Both the position numbers and the translations under genes were made by a program. From the NCBI GenBank assembly GCA_035476575.1, contig DATILL010000077.1, positions 1-28,383 of the forward strand: DNA of 28,383 bases, written 5' to 3'. Below, piece after piece: positions 21,238-28,383 of the stretch (positions are counted from its first letter, which is position 1; each line of letters begins with the position of its first letter). The DNA is from DATILL01 sp035476575 (GTDB lineage: Bacteria > Actinomycetota > Actinomycetes > Mycobacteriales > JACQDL01). The notes beneath the pieces are model-generated. The model saw only the letters and a list, made by a program, of their open reading frames with translations, was not told the DNA's origin and searched no databases.

Positions 21238-22640
21238 GCCGGCGTCACACCGCTGCGGCTGATTACCTGCGTCAGCCGTTCGGCGAGATCCCGGGCGTCC
21301 GGCTTGTCCTCGCGGACCGCGGCCATGGCGGCAAGCGGCCGGAGCCAGTCGATCACCCGCGCGGACTGGACCGAGTCGACGGCATCGACGGCCCGGTTAC
21401 CCACCCGTACGCCGTGGTCGATGTCGCCCTGCCGCAGATGCGCCAGCGCCAGCGAGGACAGGTCGAACGCCTTGCTGCGCGCCATCTCCGGCATCCGATG
21501 ATCGGCCGCCGCGTCGATCTGCCCGATCGCGCGCTCGGTGTAGCGCGGATCGGTCGCGCCGAGGGCCAGGTAGGCCTGCCCCCTCAGCGCCTCGAGGTCG
21601 GACTCGTCGAAGAACCGGAACCAGGCCGGTGCGGTGGCCAGGTTGGCTGCGGCCAGCGCATCCTCCGCCTGGCCGAGCATCCGGTGGCTTGCCTCCGCCT
21701 CGCCGAGCCGGCCATATGCCCAGCCCTGGTTGGCCGCGAGCACCGCCTCGGCCAGCGGCGAGCCCGACTCCTGCGCGGCGAGCTGCCCGAGCTGGAACAG
21801 CCGCAGCGCCTCGGCCGCGTCCCCGCGGTGCAGGCTGATCCGACCGGTCCGGTAGAGCACGTTCGCCACCAGGCTCAGGTCACCACCCTGCCTGGCCAGC
21901 TCCAGCGCCCGCTCGAAGAACTGCCGTGCCGCGCCGTCCAGCCCGACGTCCAACGACGTCCAGCCGGCCAGGTTGTGCAGGTCCGCCACGGCCAGCCGCA
22001 TCCGTCGCCCAACCTCCTGTGCGCAGTCGCTCTCGAGCAGCCGGGCCGACCAGGCGAGCTGGGCGAGCACCACATCCCGGCACGCCCCGCCGCCATGCCG
22101 GTGGTCCAGCCCGCGCAGTGTCGCGGTTGCCTGCACCACCTGCTCAACCTCGGACATGCCGACCCGGCCCGGCGCCGGGGTCGGCACCGCCGCCATCGCG
22201 GTGGCGGGCCGCCCGGTCAGGTCCGCGGCCACCACCGCCGCACCCAGCGTGATTGCGGCCGCCTGGCCGAGGAACCCCCGCCGACCGAACGGCGACTCCG
22301 GCTCCCCGCCGGGTGCCGACGGCCCAGCCGGTTGGACCGGCCGGGCCTGCTGCCCGCTCTCCCCCGCGTACGCCAGCCCCATGTACCCCCGCGGCACTCC
22401 CAGCCCGTCCGCGATTCTGGCCAGGACGTCGTACGCCATAACCTTGCGACCATGAATGATCGCCGACACCTCCGGCTGCGACTGCCCGGTCAACGCGGCG
22501 ATCCGCTGCTGGCTGAACCCAATGTTCTGCAGCAACCGATAAATCCGCATGATGTCGCGTTCTGCCAGCGCCGCGCGCATCTCCGGCCGCTCCCACTCCT
22601 CCGGTTCAACCCGTTCCCGCTGGTATCCGATCGCGTTCAC
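21219..22640 (-). CDS. XRE-family regulator with TPR-like domain and internal twin-arginine segment
   Basis: The 473-aa protein starts at GTG 22640 with GGGAGGTGA just upstream (VNAIGYQRERVEPEEW); the frame from 22745 is rejected because it runs through AT-rich promoter DNA. Residues 35-85 are an XRE helix-turn-helix (IGFSQQRIAALTGQSQPEVS). Next is GRRGFLGQAAAITLGAAVVA (119-138), a Tat-like or hydrophobic segment. Helical TPR-like repeats fill the rest (ARQFFERALELARQGGDLSL, ALRLFQLGQLAAQE, and so on). Such regulators are widespread in actinobacteria and linked to development and secondary metabolism. Ligand and targets are unknown. It is divergent from the primase-polymerase-like gene. Confidence 0.85.
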   Translation of the reverse strand: MNAIGYQRERVEPEEWERPEMRAALAERDIMRIYRLLQNIGFSQQRIAALTGQSQPEVSAIIHGRKVMAYDVLARIADGLGVPRGYMGLAYAGESGQQARPVQPAGPSAPGGEPESPFGRRGFLGQAAAITLGAAVVAADLTGRPATAMAAVPTPAPGRVGMSEVEQVVQATATLRGLDHRHGGGACRDVVLAQLAWSARLLESDCAQEVGRRMRLAVADLHNLAGWTSLDVGLDGAARQFFERALELARQGGDLSLVANVLYRTGRISLHRGDAAEALRLFQLGQLAAQESGSPLAEAVLAANQGWAYGRLGEAEASHRMLGQAEDALAAANLATAPAWFRFFDESDLEALRGQAYLALGATDPRYTERAIGQIDAAADHRMPEMARSKAFDLSSLALAHLRQGDIDHGVRVGNRAVDAVDSVQSARVIDWLRPLAAMAAVREDKPDARDLAERLTQVISRSGVTPAQVAAI

Positions 22641-22843
22641 GTCACCTCCCCTCCACCCGGCAAGTAGCCCCAAACCACACGCTAAACCACCCCACCGACA
22701 CTCCCCCTCCCCATAATTCTTGCGTATAACATTGAGATATATCACTCTATCTATCCCTCAAGAGCATTAACCGGACAAATTGCCCCCTCCAGGGAACGCC
22801 CCAGACGATGACCCGTCCAGTCCCAGATCGGAGGAGGCAACCC
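22641..22843. promoter_or_regulatory. AT-rich divergent promoter region
   Basis: This 203-nt stretch between divergent starts includes an AT-rich island at about 22717-22760, unusual for this genome, with the palindrome GATATATC. It probably holds promoters for both genes. I could not assign clear -35/-10 pairs. AGGAGG (22832-22837) is the ribosome site of the right-hand gene. Confidence 0.5.
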
Positions 22844-23485
22844 ATGTTGCTCTCGGCGACCGGCCGCGACGTGCTCCGCGCTGCCGCCATGGAGTACGGC
22901 GAGCATGGCTGGCGGGTCACGCCGGCCCACTACCCGTACGCGCCGGGCCGGCACCGCCGCCGGCCCGCGGCACAGGACGGTCTGCTGCGCTGCGCCTGCG
23001 GCCTGGCTGGCTGCCCGACCACCGGCCGGCACCCGCTCAGCCCGGACTGGCTGCGCGAGGCGAGCACCGACCGGGCCGCGATCGACGTTTGGTGGTGGGG
23101 GCCGCGGCCATGGAACATCGCGGTCGTCACCGGCGAGCTGTTCGACGTGTGGACCGCGCCCGCGGAGGTGGCCGGCCGGGCGGCGTCGCTGCTGGGGAAC
23201 GCCGGCCGCGCGCTCGGCCCGGTGGCCTACAGCCCGGACGGCCGATGGCTGTTCTGCACTGAGCCCGCGCTGGGGCGCCAACCGCCGCCGGTACCGCCGC
23301 CACTCGGCCATCTCGGCCAGGGTGACTACCTGCTGGCGCCGCCGTCAACGGTTGGCACCGACCGAATGCGCTGGTGGCAGCCCCCGTTCGGCCCGGGTGC
23401 CTGCCGTCCGGCGCCCTGGGAGCCGATCCTCGAGGCGCTGCTTGCCGCAGCGCGGTTCGGTGCCTGTCTAGCCCGTTCGGAGTAG
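22844..23485 (+). CDS. Primase-polymerase (Prim-Pol)-like protein, probably inactive
   Basis: This is 213 aa from the ATG at 22844, with AGGAGG 6 nt upstream. It follows the N-terminal layout of bifunctional DNA primase/polymerases: AAAMEYGEHGWRVTPAHYPY, a CACGLAGC...GRHP metal-knuckle-like segment (50-63), DVWWWGPRPWNIAVVTG, and a final PWEPILEALLAAARF. Where active members have a DxD (as in VLDVD) after the NIAVVTG strand, this protein reads FDVWTAPAEV, so the catalytic acid pair appears lost. No helicase or second domain follows. Stand-alone versions without catalytic acids may act as nucleic-acid-binding or regulatory proteins; this is inference. Confidence 0.7.
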   Translation: MLLSATGRDVLRAAAMEYGEHGWRVTPAHYPYAPGRHRRRPAAQDGLLRCACGLAGCPTTGRHPLSPDWLREASTDRAAIDVWWWGPRPWNIAVVTGELFDVWTAPAEVAGRAASLLGNAGRALGPVAYSPDGRWLFCTEPALGRQPPPVPPPLGHLGQGDYLLAPPSTVGTDRMRWWQPPFGPGACRPAPWEPILEALLAAARFGACLARSE

Positions 23486-23551
23486 CTGGGGCGCGGAGAT
23501 GGTTCCATCAGGCTATTCCGCCCTCCCGGGGGGACCCGAGACCCTGTTCGC

Positions 23552-24571
23552 GTGACGGAGACGCAAGGGCCAGACTTGGCGAACACCCGCCCGAGGGTGC
23601 GGGGGTCGTACGTGTGGGTCCTTGCGACGTATCTGGGAGCCGTCGCCGTGGGGGTCGGCGCGGTGGCCGTGACCATGTCCGGGTGGGTCGCGGCCACCAT
23701 TGTTGGGCTGGCGTTCGGTGCCGCGGCGGTGGTGGGCGTCCTGGCGTTCCGCCGGTTCGTCGCGTCGTTGTACGCCGAGCAGGAGCTGCACCGCCGGGCG
23801 CTGTTCGCCACCGAGCTCGACACGCTGGCCCGGCTGCGGGAGGCCAGCCAGATCCGGGAAGACCTGATTGCCTCGGTGTCGCACGAGTTCCGTACCCCGC
23901 TGACCGCCATCCGGGGCAGCGCGGCGACCCTGGTGCAGCGCTACGAGAAGCTGGACCGGGACGCGCAGGAGGATCTGCTGGTCGGCATCCTGGAGCATTC
24001 CGACCGGCTGAGCCGGCTGCTGGAGGACATGCTGGTCGCGGCGTCCGCGTCCGCGGGGGAGCCGGGCGGCATCGGCGACGTCGGCACCGCCGTGTGCAAG
24101 TTCTCCCTCGACCAGCCCCGGCCTCCGGTGCAGATCGACGTCGACCCGCACCTGGCCGCGTTCATCGCACCGGACTCGCTGACCCGGGTGGTCTCGGCGC
24201 TCGGCGAGCACGTGCGGGCAAGCGCCCGGCGGGACCGGGTGGTCTTCGTGGACGCCCGCCGGGCTGGCGACCAGGTGCTGGTCCACCTCGCCTACGCGGC
24301 GAGCGACCCAGGCCAGGACCTGTTGGCGTTGCTCGACCCGTTCGGCGACCAGCCGGCGAACGGCGGCCCGGCGAGCCTCGCGCTGTACGTCGTCGGCCGG
24401 CTGGTCGAAGCGCACGGCGGGCAGGTGGCGGTCCGCCAGCAGGGGGAGGACTGCACCATCGACCTGTCGCTGCGTGCCCTGGGCCACCGGATCAGCCCGG
24501 AGCGCGGCGTGGCCGAGCCCGCCGCCGTGCCCCACCCGACCCCGGCCGACACGCCCGTCCCGCCCCGGTAG
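23552..24571 (+). CDS. Histidine-kinase-like membrane protein with degenerate ATPase domain
   Basis: The 339-aa protein starts at GTG 23552. Two helices (residues 20-42 and 46-66) anchor it. The HisKA domain is intact: SVSHEFRTPLTAIRGSA with His111. The HATPase region is degraded: the N-box asparagines are replaced (VVSALGEHVRASA), no DxGxG is seen, and the G2 region reads GGPASLALYVVGRLVEAHGG. ATP binding is therefore doubtful. It may act as a dimerisation or phosphotransfer partner rather than a kinase. No response regulator lies beside it, and the role is unknown. Confidence 0.8.
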   Translation: MTETQGPDLANTRPRVRGSYVWVLATYLGAVAVGVGAVAVTMSGWVAATIVGLAFGAAAVVGVLAFRRFVASLYAEQELHRRALFATELDTLARLREASQIREDLIASVSHEFRTPLTAIRGSAATLVQRYEKLDRDAQEDLLVGILEHSDRLSRLLEDMLVAASASAGEPGGIGDVGTAVCKFSLDQPRPPVQIDVDPHLAAFIAPDSLTRVVSALGEHVRASARRDRVVFVDARRAGDQVLVHLAYAASDPGQDLLALLDPFGDQPANGGPASLALYVVGRLVEAHGGQVAVRQQGEDCTIDLSLRALGHRISPERGVAEPAAVPHPTPADTPVPPR

Positions 24572-24622
24572 CGTACGTTCCGCACCCGGCCGGCCGCGGT
24601 CTGGCTGCGCTACGGTGACCGG

Positions 24623-25366
24623 ATGAACGCCGATCCTGCCGCGCAGCGCCGCCTGCTCGACCTGCAGGCTGTCTACACCAGCCTGACCCAGTTGGCGCAC
24701 CGGCGGCGGTCGCTGCCCGAGCTGGCCGAGATCGCCCGCTGCGACGAGCGGCTGTCCGCGCTGTCCGACGATGTGGTCCGGGTTGACACCGAGGTCAACG
24801 ACCTGGCCCGCGAGCAGCGCCGGCTGGAGCACGACGTCGACCAGGTGCGGCAGCGGGCCGAGCGGGACAAGCAGCGGATGGACGCCGGGGCGGTCGGCTC
24901 ACCCAAGGAGCTGGAGAGCCTGCAGCACGAGGTGCAGTCCCTCGGCCGGCGGCAGTCGGACCTGGAGGACCAGGTGCTCGACCTGATGGAGCGCCGGGAG
25001 CAGACAGAGGGCAGGCTGGCCGCCATCCAGGCCGAGGTGGAGAAGATCGACGCCGAGCGGGCCGCCGCGGCCGGCACCAGGGACACGACCTGGACGCGGA
25101 TCGACGCCGAGGTGGCCATCAGCACCATGGCACGGGCGGCCATCGCCGCCGAGCTGCCGGCCGACCTGCTCGCGCTGTACGAGCGGTGCCGCGAGCACTC
25201 CGGCGGCGTCGGCGCGGCGATGCTGCGCGGCACGCGCTGCGAGGGCTGCCGGCTGGAGCTGTCGCCGAGCGAGCTGTCCCGGGTGCGGGCCGCGCCTGCC
25301 GACGCGGTGCTGCGCTGCGAGGAGTGCCGGCGCATCCTGGTGCGTACGGCGGAGTCCGGGCTGTGA
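24623..25366 (+). CDS. Coiled-coil protein with C4 zinc ribbon (CT398/DUF164-like)
   Basis: The 247-aa protein is a long coiled coil (about residues 20-150: heptads such as LARE QRRLEHDVDQVRQRAE). It ends in a zinc ribbon with Cys206-x2-Cys209 and Cys232-x2-Cys235 (CEGCRLELSPSEL, CEECRRIL). This matches the Mycobacterium Rv2229c-type protein that precedes the RNase HI/CobC gene. Its stop overlaps the next GTG start (GTGA), so the two are translationally coupled. Function is unproven; a nucleic-acid or complex-assembly role is usually assumed. Confidence 0.9.
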   Translation: MNADPAAQRRLLDLQAVYTSLTQLAHRRRSLPELAEIARCDERLSALSDDVVRVDTEVNDLAREQRRLEHDVDQVRQRAERDKQRMDAGAVGSPKELESLQHEVQSLGRRQSDLEDQVLDLMERREQTEGRLAAIQAEVEKIDAERAAAAGTRDTTWTRIDAEVAISTMARAAIAAELPADLLALYERCREHSGGVGAAMLRGTRCEGCRLELSPSELSRVRAAPADAVLRCEECRRILVRTAESGL

Positions 25367-26577
25367 CCGCCGGCCGCCGGCTGGTGGTTGAGGCGGACGG
25401 CGGCTCCCGCGGCAACCCCGGCCCGGCCGGGTACGGCGCGGTGGTGCGCGACGCCGACACTGGTGCGGTGCTAGCCGAGCGGGCCGGTGCGCTCGGCTCG
25501 ACCACCAACAACGTGGCGGAGTACTCCGGGCTGCTCGCCGGCCTGCGCGCGGCCGCCGAGCTGGCACCGGCGTCGGTGCTGGTCCGGATGGACTCCAAGC
25601 TCGTGGTGGAGCAGATGAGCGGCCGCTGGAAGGTCAAGCACGACGGCCTCAAGCCGCTGGCGCGGGAGGCTGCCGCGCTGGTCCGGGCGCTGCCGCGGGT
25701 CAGCTTCGAGTGGATCCCCCGGGCCCGCAACGGCCATGCGGACCGGCTGGCCAACGAGGCGATGGACGCTGCGGCACGGGGCCAGGAGTGGCGCCCGGGG
25801 TCCACTGTGGACGGTCCAGCGCAGCCCAACCCAGCCCGGCCCGGCCCAGCCCGGCCCAGCCCGGCCCGGCCCGGCCCAGCCCGGTCCGACCCGGCTCGAC
25901 CCGGCCGGGGCCGCCCGGACCCGGCGGCGCCGGCCGGCCCCGGCTGGTCGGCGCCGCCCACGGCGACCCCGACCCGGATGCTGCTGCTGCGGCACGGCGA
26001 GACGGCGTGCACCGCCGAGCGCCGGTTCAGCGGCCGGGGCGACGTACCGTTGACCGAGCGCGGCGAGACGCAGGCGAGGGCCGCCGCGAAGCGGCTCGCG
26101 GCGTTCCCGGACGTCGCGGCGGTGGCGACGTCGCCGCTGGCCCGGGCCCGCGACACGGCCCGGCTGGTCGCCGAGCAGGCCGGCGCCCCGCTGGTGATCG
26201 ACGACGGCCTGGTCGAGGCCGACTTCGGCGACTGGGAGGGCCTGACGTTCGCCGAGGCCCAGGACCGCTGGCCGGTCGAGCTGGGGGCCTGGCTGGGCTC
26301 CGTCGACGCCGCGCCGCCGGGCGGCGAGAGCTTCGCGGCGGTCGCCCGGCGAGTCCGCCGGAGCAGGGACCGGCTGATCGCGGGGTACCCGGGTCGCACC
26401 GTGGCCCTGGTCAGCCACGTCACGCCGATCAAGATGCTGCTGCGGCTGGGCCTGGACGCCGGCCCAAGCGTGCTGTACCGGCTGCATCTCGACGTTGCTG
26501 GGCTGTCTATCGTGGACTGGTACGCCGACGGCCCGGCGTCCGTCCGGCTGGTCAACGACACCAGCCACCTCGGCTGA
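25363..26577 (+). CDS. Bifunctional RNase HI / CobC-like phosphatase
   Basis: This is 404 aa, starting at a GTG that overlaps the upstream TGA. The N-terminal RNase HI (about 1-145) cleaves RNA of RNA-DNA hybrids, with acidic residues Asp12 (VEADGGSRGNPGPAG), Glu53 (NNVAEYSGL), Asp77 (RMDSKLVVEQ) and Asp127 (NGHADRLANEA). The C-terminal histidine phosphatase (about 203-404) has LLLRHGETAC with catalytic His211 and the second His in ALVSHVTPIK; it resembles alpha-ribazole phosphatase. The layout matches Mycobacterium Rv2228c. The two domains are joined by a Pro/Ala/Arg-rich linker coded by a pentanucleotide microsatellite (25825-25904). Confidence 0.95.
   Translation: MTAGRRLVVEADGGSRGNPGPAGYGAVVRDADTGAVLAERAGALGSTTNNVAEYSGLLAGLRAAAELAPASVLVRMDSKLVVEQMSGRWKVKHDGLKPLAREAAALVRALPRVSFEWIPRARNGHADRLANEAMDAAARGQEWRPGSTVDGPAQPNPARPGPARPSPARPGPARSDPARPGRGRPDPAAPAGPGWSAPPTATPTRMLLLRHGETACTAERRFSGRGDVPLTERGETQARAAAKRLAAFPDVAAVATSPLARARDTARLVAEQAGAPLVIDDGLVEADFGDWEGLTFAEAQDRWPVELGAWLGSVDAAPPGGESFAAVARRVRRSRDRLIAGYPGRTVALVSHVTPIKMLLRLGLDAGPSVLYRLHLDVAGLSIVDWYADGPASVRLVNDTSHLG
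25825..25904 (+). repeat. Pentanucleotide microsatellite, 16 units
   Basis: Sixteen 5-nt units, mostly CCCGG or CCCAG (the first CCCAA, two variants TCCGA and CTCGA), run within the coding sequence. Because 5 is not a multiple of 3, three units make five residues (PARPG, PARPS, PARPG and so on), and gain or loss of one unit shifts the reading frame between the two enzyme domains. Confidence 0.9.
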
Positions 26578-26612
26578 CCGGGGCGTCGCGACACAGCAGC
26601 CGGCCGGCGTCC

Positions 26613-27407
26613 TCACTGCCGTAGCGAGAGCTGCCGCAGGTAGAGCAGCACCGCGACGGCCACGCCGAACCCGACGACACACCAGCGCAGCACCCGGTCG
26701 TCCAGCCGGCGGGCCAGCCGGGCGCCGAGGTACCCGCCGGCCAGCGCGGCCGGCGCGACCACCGCGACGCCGGCCCAGTCGACCGGCCCGAACAGGGCGA
26801 AGACCAGCACCGTGACGGTGCTGATGACCAAGGACTGGGTGCTCTTGAGCGCGTTGGTCCGGCGCAGCGTGTCGGGCACGGTGAGGGAGAGGACGCCGAT
26901 CAGGATCACGCCGAGCGCGCCGCCGAAGTAGCCGCCGTAGGCACCGGCGAGGAACATGACCGGCAGCAGCACCCGCATGTTGTCCGGCCCGCTGGCGGAG
27001 CCCAGGTGCCGGCCGCCGGCGGCCGGCACCGGCACCACGCGCCGCATCCGGGGCTGTACGGCGAGCAGCAGGCTGGCCAGCAGCACCAGGAACGGCACGA
27101 CCGCGTCGAAGGCGCTGGCCGGGGTGGCCAGCAGCAGCGCGCACCCGCCAGCCGCGCCGGCGGCGCCGGCTGCGGCCAAGGTGCCGATCCGCCGCCGCTG
27201 GCCGGCGAGCTCGGTGCGGAAGCCGAAGACGCCACCGAGGTATCCGGGCCACTGCGCCACCGAGTTGGTCACGTTCGCCGTGAGCGTGTCGTAGCCGATC
27301 GCGACGTACGCGGGGAAGACAACCAGCGAGCCGCCTCCGGCGATCGCGTTGACGCCGCCGCCGAGCAGCCCGGCGGCGGCGAGGAAGAGCGCGTCGGAGG
27401 CGTGCAT
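26613..27407 (-). CDS. TauE/SafE-family (sulfite exporter-like) permease
   Basis: The 264-aa integral membrane protein starts at the ATG at 27407, with AGGAAG upstream. I count about eight helices. Family marks are GLLGGGVNAIAGGGSLVVFP in the first half and AGAYGGYFGGALGVILIGVL in the second, the pair of Gly-rich signatures of TauE/SafE. Substrates in the family include sulfite, sulfonates and organosulfur anions; here it is unknown. It is convergent with RNase HI/CobC (35 nt apart) and appears monocistronic. Confidence 0.93.
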   Translation of the reverse strand: MHASDALFLAAAGLLGGGVNAIAGGGSLVVFPAYVAIGYDTLTANVTNSVAQWPGYLGGVFGFRTELAGQRRRIGTLAAAGAAGAAGGCALLLATPASAFDAVVPFLVLLASLLLAVQPRMRRVVPVPAAGGRHLGSASGPDNMRVLLPVMFLAGAYGGYFGGALGVILIGVLSLTVPDTLRRTNALKSTQSLVISTVTVLVFALFGPVDWAGVAVVAPAALAGGYLGARLARRLDDRVLRWCVVGFGVAVAVLLYLRQLSLRQ

Positions 27408-27442
27408 GCCGGTCTTCCTACCGCACCCGCGGTGCGCGGTCC

Positions 27443-27480
27443 CCTACGCTGACCAGTACGGCCTACGATGACCAGCACGG
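27443..27480 (+). repeat. 19-bp imperfect tandem repeat abutting rnpB
   Basis: CCTACGCTGACCAGTACGG (27443-27461) and CCTACGATGACCAGCACGG (27462-27480) differ at two positions and end exactly where P1 of rnpB begins. The second copy contains TACGAT (27464-27469), a plausible -10 for rnpB; the first contains TACGCT. No clear TTGACN -35 is seen. Confidence 0.7.
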
Positions 27481-27888
27481 CGGACGAGCCGGCCGGGCGG
27501 TCGCGTCAGCGTGGGCGACCGCGCTGCCGAGGAAGGTCCGGGCTCCACAGGGCAGGGTGGTTGCTAACGGCAACCCGGGGTGACCCGCGGGACAGTGCCA
27601 CAGAAAACAGACCGCCGGCGGCGGTGCGAGCCGCGGCCGGTGAGGGTGAAACGGTGGTGTAAGAGACCACCAGCGCCCGAGGTGACTCGGGCGGCTCGGT
27701 AAACCCCACCCGGAGCAAGGCCAAGAGGGTCCCGGTTCGCCGGGGCCTGCGCAGGCGTTCGAGGGCGGCCCGCCCGAGCCTGCGGGTAGGCCGCATGAGC
27801 CCGTCGGCGACGACGGGCCGAGAGGGATGGCCGCCACCGGGGCGATCGCCCCGGGCACAGAACCCGGCCTACAGGCCGGCTCGTCCGC
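27481..27888 (+). ncRNA. rnpB: RNase P RNA, type A
   Basis: This is the catalytic RNA that removes 5' leaders from pre-tRNAs. The ends pair as helix P1: CGGACGAGCCGGCC at 27481-27494 with GGCCGGCTCGTCCG at 27874-27887. Conserved core sequences appear in order: GAGGAAGGTCCGGGCTCCAC (27529-27548), ACAGAAAACAGACCGCC (27600-27616), GGTAAACCCCACCCGGAGCA (27698-27717), AGAGGGATGGCC and ACAGAACCCGGCCTACAG near the 3' end. Length about 408 nt is normal. Exact ends are set by P1 and could be off by a few bases. Confidence 0.95.
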
Positions 27889-28350
27889 CGCCGGACAGCC
27901 GGTTCGGGCGACCTGTCACCGCCGGTACTGTAACCGCCTTGATACTGTATGGAGCTGATTTGTCCTCCGGCGGAACCGATTTGACACAGCCGTGCCAAGC
28001 CTGGCATCTTCAACGAGCCCGCAGGTGCGGGTCATCGGAAGTGCCGGACGGCGGTTCGGATGACCGGCCTGAGGGCCCCGAGCAAGGTGGCTCTCCGGAG
28101 CTGGTAAGCTAGGGAGACAGGGCGGTGCGGGGATTTATCCGCGAAGCCGACCTGACCTCCCTCCCGATCACCTGGAATAATCCAGGTCGGTCCATGCGGG
28201 GGTTAACAGGAAGCCCGGACGCGGCCTGAGGTCGTCGAGGGTGCTTGTCCGTTCTTTGAGAACTCAACAGTGTGTCGTTTGTTAGTGCTTGTTTTGTTTT
28301 GTGTTTTTGTTGGGGTCGCGCCCTTTTTTGGGTGTTTTCTTTCCTGGTTT
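27889..28350 (+). promoter_or_regulatory. rRNA operon promoter and leader region
   Basis: These 462 nt hold no gene. Promoter candidates are TTGACA (27981-27986) with CATCTT (28005-28010), spacer 18, and a TAAGCT -10 (28105-28110) with a poor -35. The leader includes two competing hairpins (28147-28190), an antitermination-like segment TTCTTTGAGAACTCAACAG (28252-28270), and a T-rich tract (about 28275-28345) before 16S. Multiple promoters are usual for rrn operons. Confidence 0.7.
28147..28190 (+). promoter_or_regulatory. Mutually exclusive hairpins in the rRNA leader
   Basis: CCGACCTG (28147-28154) pairs perfectly with CAGGTCGG (28183-28190). ACCTGG (28170-28175) also pairs with CCAGGT (28182-28187), using the same 3' arm, so only one stem can form at a time. 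Confidence 0.55.
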
Positions 28351-28383
28351 GTGATGGAGAGTTTGATCCTGGCTCAGGACGAA
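28351..28383 (+). rRNA. rrs: 16S ribosomal RNA, 5' end
   Basis: GAGAGTTTGATCCTGGCTCA (28357-28376) is the universal start of bacterial 16S rRNA. Counting back from AGAGTTTGATC puts mature position 1 near 28351. Only about 33 nt lie in the window. Confidence 0.97.

Noticed and set aside
21414..22667. Plus-strand frame opposite the XRE-TPR gene
   Set aside because: It is antisense to a gene with a clear helix-turn-helix and TPR-like repeats; no motifs.
27564..28112. Small open frames in both strands across rnpB and the rRNA leader
   Set aside because: They overlap a firmly identified structural RNA and non-coding leader, with no ribosome sites or motifs.

Overview
The window is high-GC actinobacterial chromosome. 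A 16S rRNA gene begins at the right edge, a type-A RNase P RNA lies just before it, and the genes include a B12-dependent ribonucleotide reductase with NrdR, a bifunctional RNase HI/CobC-like protein and an XRE-TPR regulator. Micromonosporales is my best guess from gene content; this is inference, not a search result.

Left edge to 1.7 kb: the 5' part of a membrane-anchored pentapeptide-repeat gene (minus strand), then a glycosyltransferase decayed by frameshifts. 1.8-5.2 kb: a large secreted subtilisin-like protease. 5.3-7.9 kb: a five-gene minus-strand operon behind a clear promoter. It encodes a cytoplasmic protein of unknown function, a membrane-anchored thioredoxin-like protein with CPLC, a Tat-exported protein with six cysteines, and two small membrane proteins. 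The layout recalls disulfide-maturation clusters such as that of methylamine dehydrogenase, but the exported protein is not recognisably MauA.

8.2-13.6 kb is a defence/toxin-antitoxin island with visibly lower GC and several decayed genes. It holds AbiV, a broken ORF carrying a 20-bp tandem duplication, a HigBA-like module (RelE-type toxin plus XRE/ImmA-IrrE fusion), a Beta-protein (sce7725-like) gene divergent from it, a convergent sce7726-like PD-(D/E)XK protein, and a frameshifted Fic gene. A 19-bp perfect palindrome, probably the HigA operator, lies between the -35 and -10 of the Beta-protein promoter. A near-consensus actinobacterial SOS box lies between sce7726 and fic. This is the most interesting region.

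13.7-17.3 kb: nrdR-nrdJ, with two NrdR-box-like repeats upstream. Divergent from it is a B12-binding radical SAM enzyme (17.45-18.8 kb). 18.9-21.2 kb: a VapBC-like pair with a leaderless, palindrome-embedded promoter, then glycerate 2-kinase and a VOC protein. 21.2-22.6 kb: the XRE-TPR regulator (minus strand). 22.8-26.6 kb (plus strand): a primase-polymerase-like protein without obvious catalytic acids, a histidine-kinase-like protein with a degenerate ATPase domain, a coiled-coil zinc-ribbon protein, and RNase HI/CobC whose interdomain linker is a 16-unit pentanucleotide microsatellite. 26.6-27.4 kb: a TauE/SafE permease (minus strand). 27.48-28.38 kb: rnpB, the rRNA leader with promoter candidates and hairpins, and the first bases of 16S rRNA.
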